DNA from: CAYZTY01 sp964444665 | GTDB taxonomy: Bacteria; Planctomycetota; Phycisphaerae; Sedimentisphaerales; CAYZTY01 | DNA length: 64,000 bases | Assembly (NCBI GenBank): GCA_964444665.1 | Contig: CAYUIE010000012.1 | Coordinates: 1-64,000 of the forward strand | Direction of reading: 5' to 3' | In this document: in pieces, positions 1 through 7,858 of the stretch | How positions within the stretch are numbered: the stretch's first letter is position 1 | Layout of the letters: every line of letters begins with the position of its first letter | Program-made: the position numbers and the translations under genes | The notes under the pieces: generated by a model | The model's input: only the letters and a program-made list of their open reading frames with translations | Database searches by the model: none | Told to the model about the DNA's origin: nothing

Positions 1-2
1 AA

Positions 3-38
3 CTGTTACCCATGTCCTTAGCATAATCTGTAACCCAT
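3..38. repeat. Possible insertion-sequence end remnant (two direct repeats)
   Basis: Two near-identical 11-mers, CTGTTACCCAT at 3-13 and CTGTAACCCAT at 28-38, sit 25 bp apart at the very left edge. Multiple short TGTNACCCAT-type repeats are typical of the ends of IS21- or IS481-like elements, so an element may lie to the left. No transposase frame is visible here. The window edge prevents a firm call. Confidence 0.3.
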
Positions 39-64
39 CTTACCGGTTTGTACCAGGAAAGAAA

Positions 65-91
65 CCCCCTGCAGTGCAGGGGGCTAAACGA
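65..91. repeat. REP-like palindrome, copy 1
   Basis: CCCCCTGCAGTGCAGGGGG is a perfect hairpin followed by the tail CTAAACGA. The same hairpin plus CTAAACGA tail recurs at 816-842 with one base changed in the loop. A GC-rich palindrome with a constant single-stranded tail is the layout of REP elements mobilised by REP-associated tyrosine transposases. No such transposase is in the window. Confidence 0.6.
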
Positions 92-144
92 TATTGAGAT
101 TCATCGACGGATTCGGCTGTGCTCGGGATGACAAAAAAAAATTC

Positions 145-585
145 TTATCTAACCACGAGAACGCCACCAACCGTAATTAAAATACTTCCAATAATTACGC
201 TTGAGATACTTGCAATGTTACTTATTTCACGTAAAAAGATGATTCCAAGAAGAACAGCGACCAGGGTATTGCAGTTGTATATCGGCACAAGTCTCGAGAC
301 ATCAGCACCGGCCTTTAAGGCTAATAAAGAAAAAACCATGCCTAAAGCCCATAAAACTCCAGAGGAAATACCCGCTAATATTGACTGATGGTTTAAATTC
401 GATTTGCCATCTTTAGCGAATAAATAATAAACTGCAAAAACTAGACCGATGCCTACGTAAATTAAAACAGCAGCCCATTTCGGAGGAAGTCCGAAATACT
501 GGTCAGATGTTGCAACTTTGGCAACAACTATATACCCACCCCATGAGAGCATTGCAAACAACGAATATAGCAGCCATGGTTTCAT
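145..585 (-). CDS. Small EamA/DMT-family transporter
   Basis: A 146-residue integral membrane protein, about half the size of a ten-helix drug/metabolite transporter and therefore a single EamA repeat that probably acts as a dimer. Helices are apparent at residues 2-22, 38-57, 70-92, 100-120 and 126-145. The end of the protein, with LGIIFLREI followed by a Gly-rich IGSILITVGGVLVV helix, is characteristic of EamA repeats. Upstream, the reverse strand has AAAAGGAG just before the ATG. Single-EamA proteins are usually annotated as putative efflux or uptake carriers of unknown substrate. It stands alone between repeat-rich stretches. Confidence 0.75.
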   Translation of the reverse strand: MKPWLLYSLFAMLSWGGYIVVAKVATSDQYFGLPPKWAAVLIYVGIGLVFAVYYLFAKDGKSNLNHQSILAGISSGVLWALGMVFSLLALKAGADVSRLVPIYNCNTLVAVLLGIIFLREISNIASISSVIIGSILITVGGVLVVR

Positions 586-815
586 TTGAAACTCCTTTTA
601 TTCAAAAGTATTTTATTTTTTAATTCAGTAAGTTATTCTGTTTTAGTGAAAAGACGGAGACGGTCGCGATTTTTTCATTGGTTGGTATTATCTGCAACCG
701 CAGGCCGACGGTAAAGTAAAAAACCCAACCCTGCCATAGTGATGACAGGATAATTTCATATTTAAGGTTTCAGATTTGAGAGAAGAAAATCCTGCAATAA
801 ATCAAACAAAAGAGA
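586..815. other. Non-coding stretch with no recognised gene
   Basis: Between the EamA start and the second REP-like element there is no open frame of useful length on either strand. It should hold the promoter of the EamA gene, but I could not assign convincing -35/-10 hexamers. The 586-1118 gap as a whole contains only repeat material and the presumed 5' region of the next gene. Confidence 0.4.
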
Positions 816-867
816 CCCCCTGCAATGCAGGGGGCTAAACGACCCACGGCAGTACCGTGGACTAAAC
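816..867. repeat. REP-like double palindrome, copy 2
   Basis: The hairpin CCCCCTGCAATGCAGGGGG with tail CTAAACGA (816-842) is followed directly by a second hairpin, CCACGG-CAGTA-CCGTGG, with the related tail ACTAAAC (to 867). Two different stems carrying the same CTAAAC-type tail in tandem form a typical bipartite REP arrangement. The first half repeats the element at 65-91. Confidence 0.6.
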
Positions 868-975
868 TTTTCAAAAAACGCTGCCGGAGGCTGCGATAGA
901 TTCGTATCTCGTCGTTCGTATGTCGTATCCTTCGATTTCACTCAGGACAGGTTTTGTATCTCACCAGTAGATTGG

Positions 976-1040
976 TATAATATTTAGGATAGAATATGGT
1001 CGTTTTTTGCTTGTAAGTCGTTGGCAAAATAAGGTATAAT
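976..1040 (+). promoter_or_regulatory. AT-rich leader with two TATAAT hexamers upstream of the duplicated secreted protein
   Basis: Perfect TATAAT hexamers occur at 976-981 and 1035-1040, some 80-140 bp upstream of the ATG at 1119. Neither has a convincing -35 at 16-18 bp, so they are only candidate -10 elements. The start itself is clear: AAAGGAGG lies 7 bp before the ATG. Confidence 0.3.
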
Positions 1041-1118
1041 AATATTTTATAAAACAGGTCCGGCTGACCATTCGCTGGCCTTCCAGAAAGAGTCAAACCT
1101 ATTAAAGGAGGAGAGATT

Positions 1119-2864
1119 ATGCAGTCATCCACTACGTTCAAATTGGCCGGTATAATTTTATTGGCAGTTATCTTTAGTTCGGCCGGTTTTGCCGGCGAAG
1201 CGTGTATTCTGCCCGATAACGGGTCGGGTACGGCAACGCTGCCGCCATTGGGATGTGAATATAGTACGCCGAACGAACCTTTCATGATTATCAACGGCCT
1301 GCCCGGCGGTACGACAATCGAGATGTACGGGGTACTTAATAATTTTGTCTGCTGCGACGGGCCGAGCTCGTGCTCATTGTGCTCGCTTAGCCTTTCGGCG
1401 GGCGAGTGCGAGACGGCGGGCGGTACGCTTAGCGGGGACGGACACTGTTTTGCCGCGACGCTCGACCTGGACGTGGTCGGTACCGGGGACCTTTATGGTT
1501 TCAATCGGCACCTGGCGGTATCCGTATTCGGTGAGATGCATACTGCGCCGAGGAATGCCGGCCAGGCGGTGCAGACATTTGCCAACAGAATCTACCGGCT
1601 ATCCGGCATATTGTACGGCGACCCGGATTTCTGCGCATTCCAAATCAGGGGCGGCTCGAGCTTCGGGTACGGTACTGAGAACAACGGAGTGACCACACTT
1701 ACGGAGCTGCCGTCGGGAGACTTTGCCGTTGACAGCTTTTTCGATATTACGTACCAGATTGAATTCGAAGGCTGTCCCGGCAGTGTACTGGCCGACATGA
1801 ACGGCATAACCACTGAAACAACACGAATGGTAACCGGCTTCGCAGAGTGCAAGCCGACAACGGACGGCAACTCATGTGAGACAGTGGCGTGCCTGGGAAC
1901 AAGCGAGGAATGCCAGCCGAAGTGCATGGAGTTCGACCTCGATACGGAAGATGTTACCGTGGTCGAATGTGAATGCAGGGAGCCAAATTCCTACCACGTA
2001 GAAAGTCCGGTTGCGGGTCCGAGCAAGTTTTGTTACATACCCGACAACGGGTCGGGCACGGCGACGCTGCCGCCGATAGGGTGCGAATATAACACACCAA
2101 ATGAGCCTTTTATGATTATCGATGGGCTGCCCGGCGGTACGACTATCGAGATGGATGGGACGCTTAAGGACTTTGTCTGCTGTGACGGGCCGACAGGCTG
2201 CTCGAGCTGTTCACTGAGCCTTTCGGCGGGCCAGTGCGAGACGTCCGGCGGTACACTTGGCGGCGACGGCGACTGCTTTGCCTCAACGCTTGAACTGAAC
2301 ATCACCGGCACCGGGGATTTGGCCGGTTTTGACCGCCACCTGGCAGTGCCTGTCTTCGGTGAGATGCATACGGCGCCGAGAAATCCTGGCGATGCGGTGC
2401 AGACATTTGCCAACAGGATATACACCCTGTCCGGCGAGCTGTTCGGCGACCCGGATTTCTGTACGTTCCGCATCAGGGGCGGCTCGAGCTTCGGGTACGG
2501 CAGCGAGAACGACGGCGAGACAATACTGACAAAGCTGGCGTCAGGTGACTTTGCCGTTGATAGCTTCTTTGATATTACGTACCAGATTGAATTCGAAGGC
2601 TGTCCGGGCAGTGTGCTGGAGGACATGAACGGCATAACGACTGAAACGACATTAATGGTAACCGGCGGGCCTATGCCTTATTGCGCGGGCGATTGTCCGG
2701 CGGGTATGGTCTGCAATGAAGTCATGACGGCGAATTGCGCGGACGGTTCAATCGATGTATGCTGCGAAATGAAGGTGCCGAACGCGGACCTGAACAGGGA
2801 TGGAAATATCGATTTCAGAGACCTGGCTATTTTTGCAGCCCAGTGGCTGACGCCCGGACCATAA
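1119..2864 (+). CDS. Secreted Cys-rich protein with two 276-residue repeats and a dockerin-like C-terminal motif
   Basis: A 581-residue exported protein. Residues 1-25 form a signal peptide (basic-polar start, LAGIILLAVIF core, cleavage near SAGFA-GE). The rest is two copies of a Cys-rich unit, roughly residues 28-295 and 304-560. Matching points at 1215 and 2043 give a repeat period of 828 bp (276 residues), and long stretches are near-identical in DNA. The C-terminus contains a single EF-hand-like segment, DLNRDGNIDFRDLAIFAAQW, the dockerin type I-like motif that ends many exported planctomycete proteins. The start is supported by an AAAGGAGG ribosome site. Function is unknown; a surface or cell-contact role is inferred. 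It converges with the zwf gene. Confidence 0.75.
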   Translation: MQSSTTFKLAGIILLAVIFSSAGFAGEACILPDNGSGTATLPPLGCEYSTPNEPFMIINGLPGGTTIEMYGVLNNFVCCDGPSSCSLCSLSLSAGECETAGGTLSGDGHCFAATLDLDVVGTGDLYGFNRHLAVSVFGEMHTAPRNAGQAVQTFANRIYRLSGILYGDPDFCAFQIRGGSSFGYGTENNGVTTLTELPSGDFAVDSFFDITYQIEFEGCPGSVLADMNGITTETTRMVTGFAECKPTTDGNSCETVACLGTSEECQPKCMEFDLDTEDVTVVECECREPNSYHVESPVAGPSKFCYIPDNGSGTATLPPIGCEYNTPNEPFMIIDGLPGGTTIEMDGTLKDFVCCDGPTGCSSCSLSLSAGQCETSGGTLGGDGDCFASTLELNITGTGDLAGFDRHLAVPVFGEMHTAPRNPGDAVQTFANRIYTLSGELFGDPDFCTFRIRGGSSFGYGSENDGETILTKLASGDFAVDSFFDITYQIEFEGCPGSVLEDMNGITTETTLMVTGGPMPYCAGDCPAGMVCNEVMTANCADGSIDVCCEMKVPNADLNRDGNIDFRDLAIFAAQWLTPGP

Positions 2865-2930
2865 TAGTCGATATTCCGCTGCGTTATGTCAGTCCATAAT
2901 AATCAATGGTCAATCGGTATAACCACAGAG

Positions 2931-2966
2931 CAAGCCCGCAGGGCGAGCTGGCGGAGGCCGACCGCC
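2931..2966. terminator. GC-rich double hairpin between convergent genes
   Basis: Two inverted repeats, GCCC-GCA-GGGC (2934-2944) and GGCGG-AGGCCGA-CCGCC (2950-2966), lie between the converging genes ending at 2864 and 2977. There is no following T-run, so this may be a dispersed repeat or a weak terminator. Confidence 0.3.
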
Positions 2967-2976
2967 GAAGGGTGGG

Positions 2977-4515
2977 TTAAATTGACGAGAGTTTACGCCA
3001 TTTTCGGCCGTCGGATTCGATGAGGGCATCGGCCTGGGGGAAACTCTCGGAGCCGGCAGGATATTCAAACGGCGCAGAATCACCTTTTTCCCAGGCCTGC
3101 AAAATCGGTGTCAATAACTGCCAGGTTGTCCGAACATCATCGGCCCGCGTGAAAAGGGTCTGGTCCGCGAGCATACAATCCAGTAATAATCTCTGGTAGG
3201 CCTCGGGCATAGTAATCCCGAAGAGGCTCTCGTAGCAGAAACTCATATTCAGCATGCCCATACAGAACTTCGAGCCGGGCCGTTTGGCCTGGAAACTCAA
3301 CGAAATTCCCTCTTCCGGCTGAATTTGCAACACAAGGACGTTAGGTGGAATATCTTCAAGGCCCGATGAGGCAAACATCAAATAAGGAACAGTTTTAAAG
3401 GTAATGGCGAGCTCAGTATCTTTATGGGCAAGCATTTTGCCGGTCCGAAGATAAAAAGGGACACCCTCCCATCGCCAGTTGTCTATAAACAGCTTCGCAG
3501 CAACAAACGTTTCTGTGTTCGAGCCGGGCGCTACATCCTGCTCGCTGCGATATCCAGCAACCTCTTTTCCATTGATTTTGCCGGGGCCGTATTGACCTCT
3601 AACAATGTTCTGAAGATTGAAGGGCTTAATCGATTTCAGGAGCTTTACCTTCTCATCGCGGATACTATCGGCCTGGAAGGACGCGGGCGGTTCCATAGCA
3701 GCCAAGGCAAGCATCTGGAGCATGTGGCTTTGAAATATATCCCGGAGTGCGCCGGCCTTGTCGTAGTAGCCGCCGCGATGCTCAATGCCGATGGATTCGG
3801 CGATTGTAATCTGAACGTGGTCTATGTAATTGCGATTCCAGATTGGCTCGAAAATGTTGTTTGCAAATCGAAACATCAAAATATTCTGAACCGTCTCTTT
3901 GCCGAGATAATGGTCTATGCGATAAATCTGGGATTCTTCAAAGCACCGGCAGATTTGGCTATCCAATTCCATAGCGCTTTGCAGGTCCCTGCCGAAAGGC
4001 TTTTCCACGACCAATCGGGGAGAGTTTTTCGAATCAGCCTTATTCGGGCGAGACAGGCCGGCCCCGCAAAGCTTCTCCACTATCGTAGTGTAAAGAAACG
4101 GCGGAACAGCCAAATAAAAGATGTGATTGCCGCCGGTTTTATACTCGGCGTCCAATTGGGCAAGTTTGGCTTTAATGCTTTCATAGAGCGCGGCGTCACT
4201 ATAATCTCCACTTACGTAATATAGCTTTTCAATAAACAAGTCAGAATCTTTAGACGAAACATCATCGCACTTTTCTCTTATGGCCTGGCTTGCGATTTGG
4301 CGAAACTGCTTGTCCGAAAGGTTTTTTCTTCCAGTGCCCAACAAATAAAAGCTGTCGTTAAGCAGCTTTCTTTGAGAAATCTTCATAAGGCTGGGGATTA
4401 GTTTCCTGGAGGTCAGGTCGCCGGAGGCGCCGAAGACAATCATCGGGACCGGCGGAGCAGGCTCCTCGGCACAGATAATATCCTGTTTAGATACCGACGC
4501 CTTAATTTCCTGCAT
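2977..4515 (-). CDS. zwf: Glucose-6-phosphate 1-dehydrogenase
   Basis: Catalyses oxidation of glucose 6-phosphate to 6-phosphogluconolactone, the cytosolic entry to the oxidative pentose phosphate pathway and a source of NAD(P)H. The 512-residue length is normal. A GASGDLTSRKL nucleotide-binding motif lies near residue 29, the active-site signature RIDHYLGKE is present, and the C-terminal domain is complete. GAGGA lies 8 bp before the ATG. A short N-terminal extension of about 23 residues precedes the Rossmann strand. It is the last gene of the minus-strand run, 10 bp after the DUF2330-like gene, and could supply reductant to the upstream oxygen-defence enzymes. No gluconate-phosphate dehydrogenase or lactonase gene is adjacent. 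Confidence 0.95.
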   Translation of the reverse strand: MQEIKASVSKQDIICAEEPAPPVPMIVFGASGDLTSRKLIPSLMKISQRKLLNDSFYLLGTGRKNLSDKQFRQIASQAIREKCDDVSSKDSDLFIEKLYYVSGDYSDAALYESIKAKLAQLDAEYKTGGNHIFYLAVPPFLYTTIVEKLCGAGLSRPNKADSKNSPRLVVEKPFGRDLQSAMELDSQICRCFEESQIYRIDHYLGKETVQNILMFRFANNIFEPIWNRNYIDHVQITIAESIGIEHRGGYYDKAGALRDIFQSHMLQMLALAAMEPPASFQADSIRDEKVKLLKSIKPFNLQNIVRGQYGPGKINGKEVAGYRSEQDVAPGSNTETFVAAKLFIDNWRWEGVPFYLRTGKMLAHKDTELAITFKTVPYLMFASSGLEDIPPNVLVLQIQPEEGISLSFQAKRPGSKFCMGMLNMSFCYESLFGITMPEAYQRLLLDCMLADQTLFTRADDVRTTWQLLTPILQAWEKGDSAPFEYPAGSESFPQADALIESDGRKWRKLSSI

Positions 4516-4525
4516 AATCTATTCC

Positions 4526-6145
4526 TCAGTCCTGTTTTTCTGACGTTAAGATAAAGTCATGTGGATAACCACCTTCGAAATATTTTCTCAATATAATGCC
4601 TCGCTCATCCTCAAAAACCGTGTAGTTGCCGGGCGAGTTCTCGCGTTTTATTTTTTCTCCCGTATATATATTTTCTATGTTCTTTGATATAAAATAATCA
4701 TCAACAAGAGGATTTGCTTCATCCAGGCTCAGGTTCTTAAAGTAATCACACTTTTCAGAAATCTCATGACCCTGTCCAAATAACAATCTACGCGCCGTGA
4801 ACGGGTGTATTGAACCGTCGGTCTGAACTTCGATTTTCGGTAATACGGCATAAGTCAGTCCGCCAGCAGGCAGCGAAACAAGCAGGGTGATTACTGTTAT
4901 TTTGAAAAGGGCCTTCCATTTATCGCCCATTTTACCCTTATGGCCGAAATCTATCGTTAATATAACAAGCAAAAGACTCCACACGCAAAGAGAAGCGATA
5001 AATCCTGTTCCTCGTGCACCGGCCCGGCTGTAAAAATTTTTACGATATGGTTTCGCCTGCTCAAGCTCCAGGACAATGTCCTGCGCCATATCATCATTCG
5101 TCAGTATACCGGCCAATTTACTCACAAAACACCCGTCCCACATTTGTTCATTCGCATCGCTATGTCCGATATTTTGTTTATAAGAATCTCCAACAAATCC
5201 GGGAATTGGATCAATGATGTAATAGTCCTCTCTGGAATCACTTCTAAAATTATATCTATCACAGACTTCAAGGGTTAACTCTTCGCACTTTGCTCGCCTC
5301 TGAGCAATGACAAAAAGCTCTAAATACAAATCGCCACCCAATGTCGAAGTAAGACGTATAGGATATATCGGGATTTTACTCGCGAAGGACATTGTAAGCG
5401 GATGCGGCCGGCTATAACCTTCGCCTTCTCTCCGCAGCCTCGCGGTCACAAAGAACCAGCCTTCTTTGATGTAATCTGAAATTACGGGTTTATCCTTATC
5501 TGTAAGCCCGGCAAAACCATTATCCATCAGCCACTTATCGAGGGCGCCAGCGTTGTCCGCTTCGAGGATTGAAAGCTGATAGCTGCCGATTTGCTGAATA
5601 TCGTGAACTTCGACTCCCATTACATCTTTCGTCAAGCCAGCATTACGTACTACTCCCAAATGCGGCATAAATAAACATGAAAAAATAAATGTCGTTAATA
5701 ACAGCAGCAAAAGGCGATTGAGTCGTTTGCTGGGCACCTTTGTTATCGTCATCAGGCAAAACATAGTGATAACAACTGTAATGCCGAAAAACGGCCCAAT
5801 CATACGTTTAGTGTCGTGGATAATTTCGGGTTGAAGTGTGGAAGACAATGTTTTGATTAGGCCAGGCGCGGCTTTTTCAAAGTGCGACGGCTTGGAAGGC
5901 AGCGGTATAATCCAGCCAAATTCCTGTCCCTGCCCATTTAATGCCGATTCAATCGTTAATTTCTCAACACCATTCCTATAAACTAAAATCGCCCTCTGAC
6001 TTGGTAGGTCCGGCGGTTTTTTGTAGGCCTTTTCAGGGAAGTACTTGCCGTCCGCGTAAAGATTTTGAAGTGTAAACAAACAAATTATGGTCACTCGCGG
6101 CAACCAAACCATAAATAGCCGGCCTGGTATTTCGGCTCTCTTCAC
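4526..6145 (-). CDS. DUF2330-like exported membrane protein
   Basis: A protein of 539 residues from the GTG at 6145, chosen because GGGGAG lies 7 bp before it. A TTG 33 bp further upstream is possible but lacks a ribosome site. After a signal-like segment the mature part reads YRNGVEKLTIESALNGQG, then FGWIIPLPSKPS. This 'aqueous adhesive protein with a predicted price tag'-style pattern of DUF2330 proteins (a Trp-Ile/Val-x-Pro-x-Pro motif) supports the family call. Hydrophobic helices occur at about residues 110-165 and 385-440. Function of the family is unknown. It lies 42 bp downstream of the high-molecular-weight rubredoxin gene and 10 bp upstream of zwf, so it is probably cotranscribed with both. 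Confidence 0.55.
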   Translation of the reverse strand: MKRAEIPGRLFMVWLPRVTIICLFTLQNLYADGKYFPEKAYKKPPDLPSQRAILVYRNGVEKLTIESALNGQGQEFGWIIPLPSKPSHFEKAAPGLIKTLSSTLQPEIIHDTKRMIGPFFGITVVITMFCLMTITKVPSKRLNRLLLLLLTTFIFSCLFMPHLGVVRNAGLTKDVMGVEVHDIQQIGSYQLSILEADNAGALDKWLMDNGFAGLTDKDKPVISDYIKEGWFFVTARLRREGEGYSRPHPLTMSFASKIPIYPIRLTSTLGGDLYLELFVIAQRRAKCEELTLEVCDRYNFRSDSREDYYIIDPIPGFVGDSYKQNIGHSDANEQMWDGCFVSKLAGILTNDDMAQDIVLELEQAKPYRKNFYSRAGARGTGFIASLCVWSLLLVILTIDFGHKGKMGDKWKALFKITVITLLVSLPAGGLTYAVLPKIEVQTDGSIHPFTARRLLFGQGHEISEKCDYFKNLSLDEANPLVDDYFISKNIENIYTGEKIKRENSPGNYTVFEDERGIILRKYFEGGYPHDFILTSEKQD

Positions 6146-6187
6146 AAATTCACTCCCCAAATAAAAGCAAACGCTCAATCATTATTC

Positions 6188-6910
6188 TTAAACCGGCTCA
6201 AATTCGTCTTTGGGAGCGCCGCATTCCGGGCAGGTCCAATCGGCCGGCAGGTCTTCAAAGGCGGTGCCGGGCACTACGCCATTTTTCGGGTCGCCTGCAG
6301 CAGGGTCGTAAATATATCCGCACATAAGACATTTGTACTTTTGCATACCTTTGTCCCCTTGCTTTGATTTTGGTTTCGATTTGGTTTCCACATTGACATA
6401 AGTTGCCGCTGTTCGCGGTGTTCTGCCGCCCTTTACATCGCGGTAGTAAGAATAAGTCATTGGTATTTTGCCGCTATCGAGCGCTTCGCAGGCGGTAATT
6501 CTGCCGATAAAAAGCGTATGCGATTCAACATCGAGCGACTCAGTAACATTCACTTCAACAAAAGCAACGGTATTATCCAGCACAATCGGAACACCGGCCG
6601 TGCTAAGTTTGTATTTAACATCCTGAAACTTATCCAAATCTCTGCCGGTTTTAAAACCGAATCTGCCAATAAATTCTATCGGCGTCCCCTCGGCAAGAAC
6701 CGATACAACGAAAATACTACTCCGGGCAATATAATCATGGGTTAAACTCTGTTTATTGATGCTCATCGCGAGCATCGGCGGCTCGGGGGTTAGCTGAAAT
6801 ACACTGTTAATGATGCAGCCGTTGAATTTGCCGTCGCTCTTCGAGCTGACTATGTACATTCCATAATTCAAGCTGAACAGCGATTCTAAGTCTAACACTT
6901 CTGTCTCCAA
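6188..6910 (-). CDS. hrb: High-molecular-weight rubredoxin (flavin reductase-rubredoxin fusion)
   Basis: A 240-residue two-domain redox carrier. Residues 1-165 are an FMN-binding flavin-reductase-like domain (NSVFQLTPEPPMLAMSINK, SLTHDYI). Residues 189-240 are a rubredoxin with the iron ligands CLMCG and CPECG. In acetogens this fusion takes electrons from NADH and passes them to the flavodiiron protein for NO or O2 reduction; that role is inferred here from the flavodiiron gene two genes upstream. The spacing to the ferritin-like gene is 50 bp. Length and domain order match Hrb. Confidence 0.88.
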   Translation of the reverse strand: METEVLDLESLFSLNYGMYIVSSKSDGKFNGCIINSVFQLTPEPPMLAMSINKQSLTHDYIARSSIFVVSVLAEGTPIEFIGRFGFKTGRDLDKFQDVKYKLSTAGVPIVLDNTVAFVEVNVTESLDVESHTLFIGRITACEALDSGKIPMTYSYYRDVKGGRTPRTAATYVNVETKSKPKSKQGDKGMQKYKCLMCGYIYDPAAGDPKNGVVPGTAFEDLPADWTCPECGAPKDEFEPV

Positions 6911-6960
6911 AGATATTCTCAGCCTGTCACAGTTAAGCCGGACCCGTGTTTAATTACCCA

Positions 6961-7455
6961 TCACAGGGAATTGAGGCTATTCAGCAAAGTCGTGATGTGA
7001 GTGAGCTCTTCCTTAATAATAGCTTCGACTTTGTCTCTGCCGGCCCCGGCAGGCACCAAATCTTTCAAGCCGAAATAAAAAAGGACCGACTCTTTTTCGG
7101 AATTCAGGGCTATCTCAAGAACTTCCCTGGGTGTTTCGCTGCCGGTCAGCTCTTTGGTCGGGCTTATTTTGCCTTCATAACCGCGAGAATCCGCCATAGC
7201 CTGAAGATATAAAACCGACTGGTCTTCGGGGTCGAAAACAGTCCATCCCTTTTCGCCGCCGCTAAGCTGCTCTCTCATTTTCGCGAAGGTTTTTTGATGT
7301 CCATCCTCCATATCAGCCAGGTCGAGCAGCATCTGTTTTATTTGGTTATCCGAGCTGTTTTCCGCCGCCTGCCGGTAGAATTTGGCGGCATTTCTTTCGA
7401 TTTCCTCGGCCATCTCGAAGACTTCGTTCGCGTTCAATTTAATACCCATTATCAT
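6961..7455 (-). CDS. Ferritin-like diiron protein without a rubredoxin domain
   Basis: A 164-residue four-helix protein of the rubrerythrin/ferritin-like superfamily. Carboxylate and His ligands are visible in EMAEEIERNAAKFYRQAAE, DLADMEDGHQKTF, LNSEKESVLFYFGL and IIKEELTHITTL, which supply the usual ExxH-type iron sites. It lacks the C-terminal rubredoxin of true rubrerythrin. Its ATG overlaps the desulfoferrodoxin stop as ATGA, indicating translational coupling. A second ATG two codons in is also possible. Likely a peroxide or iron-handling protein of the same stress operon. Confidence 0.8.
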   Translation of the reverse strand: MIMGIKLNANEVFEMAEEIERNAAKFYRQAAENSSDNQIKQMLLDLADMEDGHQKTFAKMREQLSGGEKGWTVFDPEDQSVLYLQAMADSRGYEGKISPTKELTGSETPREVLEIALNSEKESVLFYFGLKDLVPAGAGRDKVEAIIKEELTHITTLLNSLNSL

Positions 7456-7829
7456 TCACCTTTCCATAAACCGTGAACATTACAATGCTCCCTTGCCGTT
7501 ACCGACTTAGCTTCCACCTTAAAGACCGCCTTAGGCGCGTTGCCGGGACTAAGAAACTGCCGATACGTCCTGCCGTCAGTCAATAGCTCAATCCATTCGA
7601 TATAATGCTTTTCCTCCATAGGATGTAAGGTACTGCCCACCGTAACTTCGTAGCCGTCGTCTTTTTTCTCAATCACAGGCACATGTTTTTCTTTGCCGTC
7701 ATCGGCGGTCTTTTCATCCAGAAGCTGCATCGCCTCCCCGCAGCAAACGAGCTGCCCTTCGCCTCCGTGAAGAACCTCCACAATATTACCGCAGATATCG
7801 CATTTGTAGATTTGGAGTTTCCCAGCCAT
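7452..7829 (-). CDS. dfx: Desulfoferrodoxin (superoxide reductase)
   Basis: Reduces superoxide to hydrogen peroxide without making O2, the anaerobe alternative to superoxide dismutase. The 125-residue protein has an N-terminal desulforedoxin centre with ligands C10, C13 and the adjacent pair C29-C30. The catalytic domain has His ligands in KHVPVIE, STLHPMEEKHYIEW and the terminal CNVHGLW, where Cys and His bind the active iron. All ligands of the two-iron class are present. It lies 29 bp after the flavodiiron gene and overlaps the ferritin-like gene by 4 bp. Confidence 0.95.
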   Translation of the reverse strand: MAGKLQIYKCDICGNIVEVLHGGEGQLVCCGEAMQLLDEKTADDGKEKHVPVIEKKDDGYEVTVGSTLHPMEEKHYIEWIELLTDGRTYRQFLSPGNAPKAVFKVEAKSVTAREHCNVHGLWKGE

Positions 7830-7858
7830 AACATTTTCCTTTCTTTAGCTTAAAGAAC

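Noticed and set aside
95..135. Sequence resembling a dispersed TTCGAC...GCTCGGGATGACA-type repeat, with a related piece near 931-950
   Set aside because: Similar sequences are often genome-wide dispersed repeats, but only weak matches exist in this window, so no feature was called.
3424..4224. Long plus-strand frame inside zwf
   Set aside because: Antisense shadow of a well-supported zwf gene; no motif and no ribosome site.
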